Source of the DNA: JAWXTP01 sp044433415
Lineage (GTDB): Bacteria; Bacteroidota; Bacteroidia; Bacteroidales; Rikenellaceae
Reading direction: 5' to 3'
Length of the DNA stretch: 28,267 nucleotides
Assembly: GCA_044433415.1 (NCBI GenBank)
Contig: JAWXTP010000030.1
Span: 1 to 28,267 of the forward strand
A model generated the notes under the pieces. That model was not told where the DNA came from, searched no databases, and saw nothing but the letters and a program-made list of their open reading frames with translations. A program made the translations under genes and the position numbers. Positions 7,644 through 15,673 of this stretch are shown in pieces. Each line of letters begins with the position of its first letter. Position 1 is the stretch's first letter.

Positions 7644-9041
7644 CTATTTGCTAGCTCTTAATTCGTTAGCAACAGTATTATAATAATTACGTCCTGTAGC
7701 AGTCTCTAGATTATCAGCTAAACCATTCAAAGCATCTGCTTTCATTAACTTGTAAGATTTATTTGCTGGTTCTAAAACTATAAGGCGATCTAGTAACTCA
7801 GCAGCCCATTGGTAATCACCGTCTTCAATAGCTGTAGATGCAGCATCTTTAACTTTCTCTATACCACCTGCAAGTTTTACGAATTTCTCAGCCTCAGTTT
7901 TCACTGGTAGCGGACGTAAAGAAGTAGCATTACCATCAAACCAACCCATATAACCATTAAAGATATTACGTATAGCCCATTCTTGACGACCATAATATTG
8001 AACTAAATTAGGGTCATTAGCTAGGTGTGCAGGTAGTGCTGCATATTCTACTAATTCATCAGGAGTCATACCCTTATTCATACCCTCAATAGTTTTCTCA
8101 AACGTATATTTAATAGCATCACGCATATTTGTCACTAGTCTCTTTACTTCTTCCTTACCAACTACAGGGCGTGTGTGACCTTGTGCCATAGCCTCAGCCT
8201 CATAACTTAACACTGCATCAAGAGCATCAGCCCATTGTTGAACGTCACGGTATTCTGTACCACGAATAGCGTAAAGGTTAGGGAAAGATTTATAAAACTG
8301 ATCTCCTGGGAAGATAATTTTCTTTGCAGGATAGTAGATAAGCAAGTGATCGTTAGTCTCTCCGTAAGTGCGTTCTATCTCTAGAGTAATACCAGAAATA
8401 GTAATAGTTTGTTTAGGCTCACTCACAAAATTAGTAATGGTACTTTTATCAAAAGGAACATATTGTTTCTTAGCTTGTTCTGCCTGAGCATCACCACCTA
8501 CAAATTTTCCACCTGGGTAAACCAAAGGTGCAACACCATTATTAATACGAACCTCTGGTGAAAGTGTCATACCGTTTTGACGATGACCACGAGGATTTAC
8601 GAAACCTGCGGCAGCAGGGAAATCATTCTCACGAGCAAAACTCTCAGCAGCCCATATTTGAGGTGTATTATCTTTTAAGAAGGCAGGAACTCCCTGAGTA
8701 TGGTCTCCATGTCCATGAGTGAATATAATACCTGTAATAGGTTTATCTGTAATCTTACGTAACTCTGCATATACTTCTTCGCTGTTATTAACAAATTTCC
8801 CTGCATCTATAAGTACCACTCCATCATCACCTATTATCATAGTGATATTTGAAGCATCATAACCAGAAGCAGTATATACATTGTCTGCTAACTTGATTAT
8901 CTCCTTACGAAATTCATGATTGCGCTCTATCAACTGTCGAGTCTCAAATGTTTGCTCACAAATAGGAGTGTTAATTGTTTGTTGTGCCATAACTTTACCG
9001 AAAGAGATAGCAGCTAATAAAATCATTGATAACTTTTTCAT
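7644..9041 (-). CDS. Secreted MBL-fold hydrolase, type III alkyl sulfatase-like (SdsA1/BDS1 family)
   Basis: A 465-residue protein with an N-terminal signal peptide (MKKLSMILLAAISFGKVMA, cleavage likely before QQTIN), so probably periplasmic. The metallo-beta-lactamase motif THGHGDH lies at 108-114. Further family blocks are GETNDHLLIYYP from 227, GDQFY at 246-250 followed by PNLYAIRG, and AQGHT ending at 290. These fit the extra metal and sulfate-site residues of zinc alkylsulfatases. The C-terminal third has the dimerization-domain signature (LPAHLANDP, YMGWFDGN) and ends with a TPR-like helical region. Family members hydrolyse alkyl sulfate esters such as SDS; the natural substrate is unknown. 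I chose ATG 9041 over the GTG at 9089, because only 9041 places the signal peptide at the N-terminus. Divergent from a Crp/Fnr gene. Confidence 0.85.
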   Translation of the reverse strand: MKKLSMILLAAISFGKVMAQQTINTPICEQTFETRQLIERNHEFRKEIIKLADNVYTASGYDASNITMIIGDDGVVLIDAGKFVNNSEEVYAELRKITDKPITGIIFTHGHGDHTQGVPAFLKDNTPQIWAAESFARENDFPAAAGFVNPRGHRQNGMTLSPEVRINNGVAPLVYPGGKFVGGDAQAEQAKKQYVPFDKSTITNFVSEPKQTITISGITLEIERTYGETNDHLLIYYPAKKIIFPGDQFYKSFPNLYAIRGTEYRDVQQWADALDAVLSYEAEAMAQGHTRPVVGKEEVKRLVTNMRDAIKYTFEKTIEGMNKGMTPDELVEYAALPAHLANDPNLVQYYGRQEWAIRNIFNGYMGWFDGNATSLRPLPVKTEAEKFVKLAGGIEKVKDAASTAIEDGDYQWAAELLDRLIVLEPANKSYKLMKADALNGLADNLETATGRNYYNTVANELRASK

Positions 9042-9051
9042 CTTATATTCT

Positions 9052-9105
9052 GTTTTATTTTTGTAATTCGTTTTATTTATGTAATTCACTTTATTTCTGA
9101 TACAA
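9052..9105. repeat. 18-bp tandem repeat in the alkylsulfatase leader
   Basis: GTTTTATTTTTGTAATTC (9052-9069) is followed directly by GTTTTATTTATGTAATTC (9070-9087), differing by one base, and a degenerate third unit to 9105. It fills the stretch between the predicted -7 box and the start codon at 9041. Confidence 0.7.
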
Positions 9106-9110
9106 AGGTA
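9103..9110 (-). promoter_or_regulatory. -7 box of the alkylsulfatase gene
   Basis: Minus strand TACCTTTG is a perfect TAnnTTTG. No TTG is present 19-21 nt upstream. Instead a perfect palindrome (9133-9146) is centred about 41 nt upstream of the expected transcription start (near 9098), the position of a class II Crp/Fnr activator site. Confidence 0.6.
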
Positions 9111-9132
9111 TACATTAAAGCAACGAAAAATG

Positions 9133-9146
9133 GTAACAAATGTTAC
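9133..9146. promoter_or_regulatory. Candidate Crp/Fnr operator
   Basis: GTAAC-AAAT-GTTAC, a perfect 5-4-5 palindrome between two divergent -7 boxes. Spacing and symmetry resemble Fnr/Crp-type sites (5-4-5). A Crp/Fnr gene starts 39 nt to the right. It overlaps the -33 region of both promoters. Binding by that regulator is inferred. Confidence 0.6.
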
Positions 9147-9164
9147 ACTTGACGATTTTTTATG

Positions 9165-9172
9165 TATATTTG
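9165..9172 (+). promoter_or_regulatory. -7 box of the Crp/Fnr gene
   Basis: TATATTTG, perfect match to TAnnTTTG. It lies only 12 nt before the ATG at 9185, so the transcript would have a very short or no leader. The TTG at 9149-9151 is too close (13 nt) for a -33 box; the palindrome 9133-9146 takes that place. Confidence 0.5.
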
Positions 9173-9184
9173 TAAAAAAAAGTG

Positions 9185-9841
9185 ATGAATAATACTGATT
9201 TCAACTATTTCTGTGCCACATGCACTAAGGACAAGGCATATAGAGAGGCTAATTGTTTTACGAAATACAAGATTAAGAAATATAAAAAAGGCGATTATAT
9301 AGTTTTCAAGGGCGAGGTAGTCAACAAGCTATCCATGCTTGTAAAGGGTCATATAGTTGTAGAAATAGTTCTTGATTCTGGGGTAATAGTAAGAACTACA
9401 CCCCACAGTGCTCCCTACCCTATAGGTGCGGTTGCGCTATTTGCTTATGACAATCGTTACCGTGTTGATGTATCAGCAACAGAAGACTGTGAAGTAATTT
9501 CTGTTAACAAAGAAATAATAGAGGAACAGATAGTAAAGTGTCGTATTTTCATGCGTAACTTCATAGCCTACACCACTTCTAAATTTGATATTATAGCGGA
9601 GCACATTGCGCTTTTAACTCACAAAAGCCTAAAAGCTAAGATTGCATATTACATACTCACAAGGTCTAAAAATAATGAATTTACTTTCGATATAAAACTA
9701 GGCAAATTAGCCGACAAACTCTGTGTTGAGCGCCCTTCTCTTTCACGTGCCATTTCCCAGCTCGTAAAAGATGGTATTATCACCTACAACAACGGTAGCG
9801 GAACCATACTCGACACCGAAGCATTAAGGGAACTTCTATAA
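9185..9841 (+). CDS. Crp/Fnr family transcriptional regulator, with a Cys pattern like Fnr
   Basis: A 218-residue protein with an N-terminal cyclic-nucleotide-binding-type beta-roll (about 30-115), a long dimerization helix (about 115-140) and a C-terminal winged helix. The recognition helix contains RPSLSRAISQLVKDG (183-197), the common form in Bacteroidota. Cysteines at 10, 13, 24 and 102 recall the three N-terminal plus one central Cys that hold the Fe-S cluster of Fnr, although the spacing (C-x2-C-x10-C) differs from E. coli Fnr. The ATG at 9185 is preferred; a GTG at 9182 would add one residue. It is divergent from the secreted alkylsulfatase-like gene and probably controls it and itself through the palindrome at 9133-9146. 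The stop codon lies in the loop of a 12-bp hairpin. Confidence 0.88.
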   Translation: MNNTDFNYFCATCTKDKAYREANCFTKYKIKKYKKGDYIVFKGEVVNKLSMLVKGHIVVEIVLDSGVIVRTTPHSAPYPIGAVALFAYDNRYRVDVSATEDCEVISVNKEIIEEQIVKCRIFMRNFIAYTTSKFDIIAEHIALLTHKSLKAKIAYYILTRSKNNEFTFDIKLGKLADKLCVERPSLSRAISQLVKDGIITYNNGSGTILDTEALRELL

Positions 9842-9862
9842 ACTGGGTTTTAGAAGTTCCCT
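9827..9862. terminator. 12-bp hairpin at the end of the Crp/Fnr gene
   Basis: AGGGAACTTCTA (last codons of the gene), a 12-nt loop that begins with the stop codon TAA, then TAGAAGTTCCCT. The stem is perfect, but no T-run follows, so it may end transcription poorly or protect the mRNA 3' end instead. Confidence 0.5.
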
Positions 9863-9893
9863 ATACTATCAATGGTGTATACAAATGAGTATT

Positions 9894-9957
9894 CCACGGC
9901 GACGAGCGCCTTATACGTGGGCAGGCATAAAGGCTGCCCCTACAATAGGTCGTCTCG
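9894..9957 (+). repeat. Palindromic REP-like unit, copy C of the dispersed element
   Basis: Contains GCGACGAGCG (9899-9908, one mismatch to the core GCGACAAGCG). It has nested inverted repeats: CCACG/CGTGG (9894-9898, 9916-9920), GGGCAG/CTGCCC (9919-9924, 9934-9939) and GACGA/TCGTC near the two ends. More GC-rich than the surroundings. The remaining sequence to 10086 shows no gene. Confidence 0.55.
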
Positions 9958-10086
9958 TTATTAATCATTTAGTCCAAATTAAATCTGACTTGTTGTTATT
10001 GATTATTAGAAAAGAAAATATTTTACTACGGTTAATTTGAGATATTTACATGCCACTAAGTTTTCCCTATTCTGACAACTATTTTG

Positions 10087-10125
10087 AAAAAATTCCCCCA
10101 TACACTCGATGTGTATGGGGGAATT
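10087..10125 (-). terminator. Strong Rho-independent terminator, probably of carAB
   Basis: Perfect 15-bp stem, AATTCCCCCATACAC (10091-10105) with GTGTATGGGGGAATT (10111-10125), loop of 5 nt. On the minus strand it is followed by six T. It lies 245 nt downstream of the carB stop with no gene between. Confidence 0.82.
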
Positions 10126-10170
10126 AAACGATAGCGTCCACGATTGTCCGCTTTTTTCAAGAATGGTCTA

Positions 10171-10234
10171 GGGAATCTCTAACAGCTATGCTTTAACGCT
10201 TTCAAATTTTAAAGCCTAGCTATTAGAGCCTCCC
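10171..10234. repeat. Long imperfect inverted repeat downstream of carB
   Basis: Two 26-nt arms (10171-10196 and 10209-10234) pair at 22 of 26 positions around a 12-nt loop. Shared blocks are GGGA, CTCTAA, AGCTA and GCTTTAA. It is either a structured 3' leader of the carAB transcript or the remnant of a small mobile element. Confidence 0.6.
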
Positions 10235-10241
10235 TTGATTT

Positions 10242-10315
10242 TTTGCGTTTTTGTTTATTTTAAGCGGAGCAGCCTCGACGGCTGTGAGCATTGAAATAAA
10301 CAAAAAGGTCGCAAA
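10242..10315. repeat. Second nested stem-loop downstream of carB
   Basis: TTTTTGTTTATTT (10248-10260) pairs perfectly with AAATAAACAAAAA (10294-10306). Outer TTTGCG/CGCAAA (10242-10247, 10310-10315) extends it over a 3-nt bulge, and CAGCC/GGCTG (10270-10284) forms an inner hairpin. It lies 56 nt after the carB stop. An overlapping plus-strand frame has no homology that I recognise. Confidence 0.55.
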
Positions 10316-10370
10316 GATGAGCCGTTATTGGGAAAAGCTTTCCAGATCTCCCGAAATAACAACCAATCTA

Positions 10371-13300
10371 CTAGTATTCGTTCCAGCTTTTTATAAGGAT
10401 ATCCTTTTTGTCCAACTTGCAGAATGCTGTAATAAACGCACTAGCCAAACGAGCATTAGTACACAAAGGAACATTAAAGTCAATAGCACTACGACGGATA
10501 GTGTAATCATTATTCAACTCACCGTGAGATAAGTTTTTAGGGATATTAACAACGAAGTCAATTTTACCCTCTTTAATGTAATCTAAAGCATTACATTCAG
10601 CATCTAGTTGGTCAGGCCAAGCTAGAACATCAGAAGCAACACCATTTTCTGCTAAGAAGTCCGAAGTACCTTTTGTAGCGTATAATTTAAATCCTTTTTC
10701 TTGAAGAAGCTGAGCAGGCTTTATCATTTCTACTTTACTACGTGCATCACCTGTTGATAAGAACACACTTTTCTTAGGGATTCTATAACCTACAGACAAC
10801 ATAGATTTCAGGATAGCCTCATAGATATCTTCACCTATACAAGCAACCTCACCAGTAGAAGCCATTTCAACACCTAATACAGGGTCAGCTTTTTGTAGAC
10901 GAGAGAAAGAGAACTGCGATGCTTTAACACCAACATAGTCAAGGTCAAAAGCAGACTTGCTAACTGGTTGCACATCGTGACCTAACATAATACGAGTTGC
11001 AAGGTCAATAAAGTTAACTTTTAACACTTTAGAAACGAATGGGAAACTTCGCGATGCACGTAAGTTACACTCAATTACTTTAATGTCATTGTCTTTAGCT
11101 AATAGCTGCATGTTGAAAGGTCCAGAGATATTAAGCTCTTTCGCAATTTTACGAGAGATTCTCTTAATACGTCTTATAGTCTCAGCATATAATTTCTGTG
11201 CTGGGAATACGATAGTTGCATCACCTGAGTGAACACCAGCAAATTCAACGTGCTCAGAAATAGCATAAAGCATAACCTCACCGTTTTTCGCAACAGCATC
11301 AATTTCAATTTCTTTAGCGTTCTCAACAAATTCTGTAACAACAACAGGATATTGTTTAGAAACGTTTGTTGCAAGCTCTAAGAAGTGTTTTAACTCAACT
11401 TTATTAGATACTACATTCATTGCAGCACCTGAAAGCACATAAGAAGGGCGGATAAGTACTGGGAAACCAACAGTATCTACAAAGTTGTAGATATCTTCCA
11501 TACTTGTAAGCTCTTTCCAACGTGGTTGGTCTATATCTAAAGAGTCCAACATAGAAGAGAACTTGTGACGGTCCTCAGCTCTATCAATGTTAGATGCAGA
11601 AGTACCTAAGATAGGAACGTTTTGGTTGTGTAAACGCATTGCTAGGTTGTTAGGAATCTGACCACCTGTAGATACGATAACACCCTTAGGAACTTCAAGG
11701 TCTGTAATATCTAATACTCTTTCAAGAGTTAATTCATCAAAGTAAAGTCTATCACACACGTCATAGTCAGTAGAAACTGTCTCAGGGTTGAAGTTTATCA
11801 TGATAGAACGTAAACCCTCTTTACGAATAGTGTTGATAGCGTTAACACCACACCAGTCAAACTCTACAGAGCTACCAATACGGTAAGCACCCGAACCTAA
11901 TACGATTACTGACTTATCATCTTTATCAAAGTCAATATCATGACTTGTAGCGTTGTAAGTAACATATAGGTAGTTTGTCATTGCAGGATATTCAGCTGCA
12001 AGAGTGTCAATTTGTTTGATATAAGGAGTAACACCAACTTCTTTACGATATTCACGTACTTTGTACATGTTCTCTTCGATAGCTGTATCTTCACAGTTGA
12101 AAACTGTACGTGCTACCTGGAAGTCAGAGAAACCTTTTTGTTTAGCTTCTAGAAGAGTCGCTGTAGGAACTTCTTGAAGGCTATTATAAGATTCTAAAGT
12201 AGACTCTAAAGCGATGATACCATTAAGTTTCTCTAAGAACCAACGGTCAATGCGAGTAAGCTCGTGGATTCTGTCAACAGTATATCCTTTTTTCAAAGCC
12301 TCAGCAATGTAGAATACACGTTTGTCAGTAGGACGAGTTAATGCTTCATCTAAATCATCAGCAGCAAGCTCTTTGTTAGCAACAAAGCCGTGCATACCTT
12401 GACCTATCATACGAAGACCTTTTTGCATAGCCTCTTCAAAGTTACGACCTATAGCCATAACCTCACCTACAGACTTCATACTTGAACCAAGCTCTCTAGA
12501 TACACCTTTAAATTTGCTTAAGTCCCAACGAGGGATTTTACAAACTATATAGTCTAATGCAGGCTCAAAACAAGCTGTTGTAGACTTAGTGATAGAGTTT
12601 TTAAGTTCGTGAAGACCATAGCCAAGACCTAACTTAGCAGCAACAAATGCTAGAGGATAACCTGTAGCCTTAGAAGCTAGAGCAGAAGAACGACTTAAAC
12701 GAGCATTAACCTCGATAACGCGGTAATCTTCTGAGTAAGGATCTAGAGCGTACTGTACGTTACATTCTCCGACGATACCTACGTGACGGATAATCTTAAT
12801 AGCGATTTCACGAAGTTTGTGGTACTCAGAGTTTGTAAGAGTTTGTGAAGGAGCAACAACGATACTCTCACCAGTGTGTATACCTAGTGGGTCGAAGTTT
12901 TCCATGTTACAAACAGTGATACAGTTATTATATTTATCACGTACTACCTCATACTCAACTTCTTTCCAACCTTTAAGAGATTTCTCAACAAGGATTTGAG
13001 GTGAGTAAGAGAATGCTTTATTAGCAAGAACTTCTAGTTCTTCATCATTATCTGCGAAACCTGAACCAAGACCACCTAGAGTATAAGCAGCACGGATAAT
13101 TACAGGGTAACCTAATTCATTAGCCACACGACGCGCCTCTTCTTTAGTAGTCACAGCTTCACTTTTAATAGTTTTAACATCTATCTCGTCAAGTTTTTGT
13201 ACGAATTTCTCTCTATCCTCAGTATCTACGATAGCTTGAACAGGAGTACCAAGTACTTGAACGTCATATTTTTCAAGAATGCCACTTTGGTAAAGAGCAA

Positions 13301-13589
13301 CACCACAGTTAAGTGCTGTTTGACCACCAAAGGCAAGTAAAATACCTTGAGGGCGCTCTTTTTTGATTACATCTTCTACATATTCTGGAGTAACAGGCAA
13401 AAAATATACTTTATCTGCTATGTTTTCAGAAGTCTGCACAGTTGCGATATTAGGGTTAATAAGAACGGTATAAATTCCCTCTTCTTTTAACGCTTTTAGG
13501 GCTTGCGAACCTGAGTAGTCAAATTCACCAGCTTCACCAATTTTTAGTGCTCCCGAACCAAGAAGCAATACTTTATCTATTTTTTGCAT
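10371..13589 (-). CDS. carB: Carbamoyl-phosphate synthase large chain
   Basis: A 1072-residue protein of the normal family length. It makes carbamoyl phosphate from ammonia, bicarbonate and two ATP, for pyrimidine and arginine synthesis. The first half opens with KVLLLGSGALKIGEAGEFDY and has an ATP-grasp domain including AAYTLGGLGSGFA and ECNVQYALDP. The second, homologous half starts near residue 560 with VIVLGSGAYRIGSSVEFDW and has a second ATP-grasp domain. The C-terminal MGS-like allosteric domain follows (from about 940, including KLYATKGTSDFLAENGV). Its ATG overlaps the end of carA by 13 nt, so the two subunits are translationally coupled. The terminator is at 10087-10125. Confidence 0.97.
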   Translation of the reverse strand: MQKIDKVLLLGSGALKIGEAGEFDYSGSQALKALKEEGIYTVLINPNIATVQTSENIADKVYFLPVTPEYVEDVIKKERPQGILLAFGGQTALNCGVALYQSGILEKYDVQVLGTPVQAIVDTEDREKFVQKLDEIDVKTIKSEAVTTKEEARRVANELGYPVIIRAAYTLGGLGSGFADNDEELEVLANKAFSYSPQILVEKSLKGWKEVEYEVVRDKYNNCITVCNMENFDPLGIHTGESIVVAPSQTLTNSEYHKLREIAIKIIRHVGIVGECNVQYALDPYSEDYRVIEVNARLSRSSALASKATGYPLAFVAAKLGLGYGLHELKNSITKSTTACFEPALDYIVCKIPRWDLSKFKGVSRELGSSMKSVGEVMAIGRNFEEAMQKGLRMIGQGMHGFVANKELAADDLDEALTRPTDKRVFYIAEALKKGYTVDRIHELTRIDRWFLEKLNGIIALESTLESYNSLQEVPTATLLEAKQKGFSDFQVARTVFNCEDTAIEENMYKVREYRKEVGVTPYIKQIDTLAAEYPAMTNYLYVTYNATSHDIDFDKDDKSVIVLGSGAYRIGSSVEFDWCGVNAINTIRKEGLRSIMINFNPETVSTDYDVCDRLYFDELTLERVLDITDLEVPKGVIVSTGGQIPNNLAMRLHNQNVPILGTSASNIDRAEDRHKFSSMLDSLDIDQPRWKELTSMEDIYNFVDTVGFPVLIRPSYVLSGAAMNVVSNKVELKHFLELATNVSKQYPVVVTEFVENAKEIEIDAVAKNGEVMLYAISEHVEFAGVHSGDATIVFPAQKLYAETIRRIKRISRKIAKELNISGPFNMQLLAKDNDIKVIECNLRASRSFPFVSKVLKVNFIDLATRIMLGHDVQPVSKSAFDLDYVGVKASQFSFSRLQKADPVLGVEMASTGEVACIGEDIYEAILKSMLSVGYRIPKKSVFLSTGDARSKVEMIKPAQLLQEKGFKLYATKGTSDFLAENGVASDVLAWPDQLDAECNALDYIKEGKIDFVVNIPKNLSHGELNNDYTIRRSAIDFNVPLCTNARLASAFITAFCKLDKKDILIKSWNEY

Positions 13590-14671
13590 TGTTTGATATT
13601 CTCTATAAATTTGTCAAAAAGGAATTCTGTATCAACTGGACCACCTGTAGCTTCTGGGTGGAACTGTACTGAGAAGAAAGGCTTCGATTTGTGGCGTATG
13701 CCCTCAGAAGTGTTATCATTAAGGTTAATGAAGTAAGGCTCCCAATCAGCAGATAATGTGTCATTATCAACAACAAAACCATGGTTTTGAGAAGATATGT
13801 ACGCATTATTAGTACCTACCTCTAAAACAGGTTGGTTGTGAGAACGGTGTCCATATTTTAATTTGTAAGTTGAAGCTCCCGCCGCAATAGAAAGAAGCTG
13901 ATTACCTAAACAGATACCATAGATAGGTTTACCTATAGCCATAGCTTTATTGATATTCTCAACTGTAGCGCCACACATCTGTGGGTCACCAGGACCATTA
14001 GATAGCATAACACCATCATAGTCTAGTTGAGTGAAGTCGTAATCCCAAGGCACTCTAGTAACAGTAGTATCACGTTTTAAAAGACAACGAATGATGTTGT
14101 TTTTGCAACCACAGTCTACAAGTACCACTTTGTGCTCACCATCGCCATAAGTTTGAACTGTATCAGTAGAAACTAGGGCTACAAGATTATCTGAGTTTTG
14201 GTCGTGGAATTCTGTAGGCTCCTCAGTTCCTTCTGGAACAAGTTTACCTAACATAACACCTTTTTCACGAATTAACTTAGTAATCGCACGAGTGTCAACG
14301 CCATATATTCCTGGAACATCGTTTTCTTTTAACCATTGATCTAAGCTTTTGATAGCATTCCAGTGGCTGTGCTCGAAAGAGTAGTCAGATATAATCAAAC
14401 CTTTGATGTGAATTCTATCACTCTCAAAAAATTTCATAATACCAGTCAATGGATCTACTTCCTCTGAAGGCACACCATAGTTGCCAATAAGCGGATAAGT
14501 AATAACTAAGATTTGACCACTATAAGAAGGGTCAGTCAGGCTTTCTACGTAGCCAGTCATTGCAGTGTTGAAAACAATTTCTCCTGACACAGATTGTTCA
14601 GCACCGAAAGAAAATCCTTGAAACGAAGAACCGTTTTCAAGAGTCAAATTGGCAATTTTTTTTACAGACAT
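13577..14671 (-). CDS. carA: Carbamoyl-phosphate synthase small chain
   Basis: The glutamine amidotransferase subunit (364 residues) that supplies ammonia to CarB. The N-terminal CPSase small-chain domain contains GEIVFNTAMTGYVESLTDPSY. The class I amidotransferase domain has LSNGPGDP, the nucleophile elbow GICLGNQ (catalytic Cys254) and VQFHPEATGGP (His338, Glu340). The ATG at 14671 is preferred; the frame also opens with a TTG at 14677, which adds only two residues. It overlaps carB by 13 nt. A consensus promoter lies about 80 nt upstream, leaving a leader of about 75 nt with a weak CAAC/GTTG hairpin. The gene is divergent from an RNA methyltransferase. Confidence 0.97.
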   Translation of the reverse strand: MSVKKIANLTLENGSSFQGFSFGAEQSVSGEIVFNTAMTGYVESLTDPSYSGQILVITYPLIGNYGVPSEEVDPLTGIMKFFESDRIHIKGLIISDYSFEHSHWNAIKSLDQWLKENDVPGIYGVDTRAITKLIREKGVMLGKLVPEGTEEPTEFHDQNSDNLVALVSTDTVQTYGDGEHKVVLVDCGCKNNIIRCLLKRDTTVTRVPWDYDFTQLDYDGVMLSNGPGDPQMCGATVENINKAMAIGKPIYGICLGNQLLSIAAGASTYKLKYGHRSHNQPVLEVGTNNAYISSQNHGFVVDNDTLSADWEPYFINLNDNTSEGIRHKSKPFFSVQFHPEATGGPVDTEFLFDKFIENIKQCKK

Positions 14672-14752
14672 TGTCAAATATATAGATTGCAGTCACCCCA
14701 AAAGCAACTTGGTTTTTAAAGATACAACATTCATTGTTGAATTTCTAAAATG

Positions 14753-14783
14753 CAAAGATAAAATTTTTTTTTATATTAGCAAA
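14753..14783 (-). promoter_or_regulatory. Promoter of carAB
   Basis: Minus strand TTTG (14783-14780), 19 nt, TATCTTTG (14760-14753): full match to the Bacteroidota consensus. The expected start is near 14747, about 75 nt before the carA ATG. Confidence 0.8.
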
Positions 14784-14803
14784 GTATAAATAATTAATAA
14801 AAT

Positions 14804-15565
14804 ATGTTTTCTAAAGCTAAAATATCATATATCAACTCGTTAAATGACAAAAAACATCGAAATAAGCATAATGTTTTTATCGTAGAAGGTGAAAAAATGT
14901 CTGAAGATGTGCTAAAAAGCACTTATAAAATTGAAGAAATTTTCTACACCGATAAATTATCTGAGCGCATTAACTTACATGAAGTTAACTGTGAAAAGAT
15001 CTGTATAGATTTTTCGCAGATGAAAAAAATTTCTCAATTAAAAACCCCTTCAACAATTTTGATGATAGTAAAAATACCAGAAATTTTAAACCCTGAGATT
15101 CAAAATTATGAGCTTACTATAGTTTTAGACGGCGTTCAAGACCCTGGTAATTTAGGGACTATAATTAGAGTAGCTGATTGGTTTGGAGTGAAAAACATCT
15201 TCTGTTCTGAGGACAGCGCTGATGTTTTCAACCCTAAAGTTGTGCAAGCTACCATGGGCGCTATAACACGTGTTAATGTCAGCTATTGCAAACTTACGGA
15301 GCTACTTAAAAACACCAAGCTACCTATCTTTGGCACTTTCTTAGATGGGGAAAATATTTACTCTAAAGACTTACCTGAATGTGGGGTTATAATTATGGGT
15401 AACGAAGGCAAGGGGGTTTCTAAAGACGTAGAAAAATTAGTTACTGAGAAACTTTACATCCCACCATTCCCAGCAAATGCAGAATGTGTAGAATCCCTAA
15501 ATGTGAGTATTGCTACAGCGATAACGCTATCTCAGTTTAGAGGCAAATTATCTAACGGGCGTTAA
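14804..15565 (+). CDS. TrmH/SpoU family RNA 2'-O-methyltransferase
   Basis: A 253-residue SPOUT-class methyltransferase that uses S-adenosylmethionine. An N-terminal substrate-binding domain (about 1-95, with KHNVFIVEGEKMSEDVL) precedes the trefoil-knot catalytic domain. The three SpoU motifs are present: VLDGVQDPGNLGTIIRVADW (about 107-126), IIMGNEGKGVS (about 200) and VESLNVSIATAI near the end. Family members methylate ribose in 23S rRNA or tRNA; the site cannot be predicted from sequence. The ATG at 14804 directly follows an A/T-rich leader. It starts divergently from carA and is followed by 108 nt that hold the promoter of the next operon. Confidence 0.92.
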   Translation: MFSKAKISYINSLNDKKHRNKHNVFIVEGEKMSEDVLKSTYKIEEIFYTDKLSERINLHEVNCEKICIDFSQMKKISQLKTPSTILMIVKIPEILNPEIQNYELTIVLDGVQDPGNLGTIIRVADWFGVKNIFCSEDSADVFNPKVVQATMGAITRVNVSYCKLTELLKNTKLPIFGTFLDGENIYSKDLPECGVIIMGNEGKGVSKDVEKLVTEKLYIPPFPANAECVESLNVSIATAITLSQFRGKLSNGR

Positions 15566-15604
15566 GGGAACGTCTAGCAATTGCCATCATTTACAGTATT
15601 TTTA

Positions 15605-15634
15605 TTTATTTTATTAAAAAAAAATTTACCTTTG
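15605..15634 (+). promoter_or_regulatory. Promoter of the PqqD-NTase-kinase-peptidase operon
   Basis: TACCTTTG at 15627-15634 is a perfect -7 box. The -33 element is weak (TTTA at 15605-15608, 18 nt spacing). The expected start is near 15640, 34 nt before the PqqD-like ATG. The four genes after it are 4-9 nt apart or overlap, so this is the likely single promoter. Confidence 0.6.
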
Positions 15635-15673
15635 CATATAAGCGAATACTAACATTTTACAACCCTAAAAATT

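Noticed and set aside
9042..9089. N-terminal extension of the alkylsulfatase from GTG 9089
   Set aside because: The extension is translation of the 18-bp repeat and would bury the signal peptide.
10251..10532. 93-residue plus-strand ORF
   Set aside because: It overlaps the inverted repeats and the 3' end of carB on the opposite strand; no family features.
11174..11374. Second minus-strand ORF inside carB
   Set aside because: Shadow frame of carB, as are the short ORFs inside carA, sppA, radA and the other large genes.
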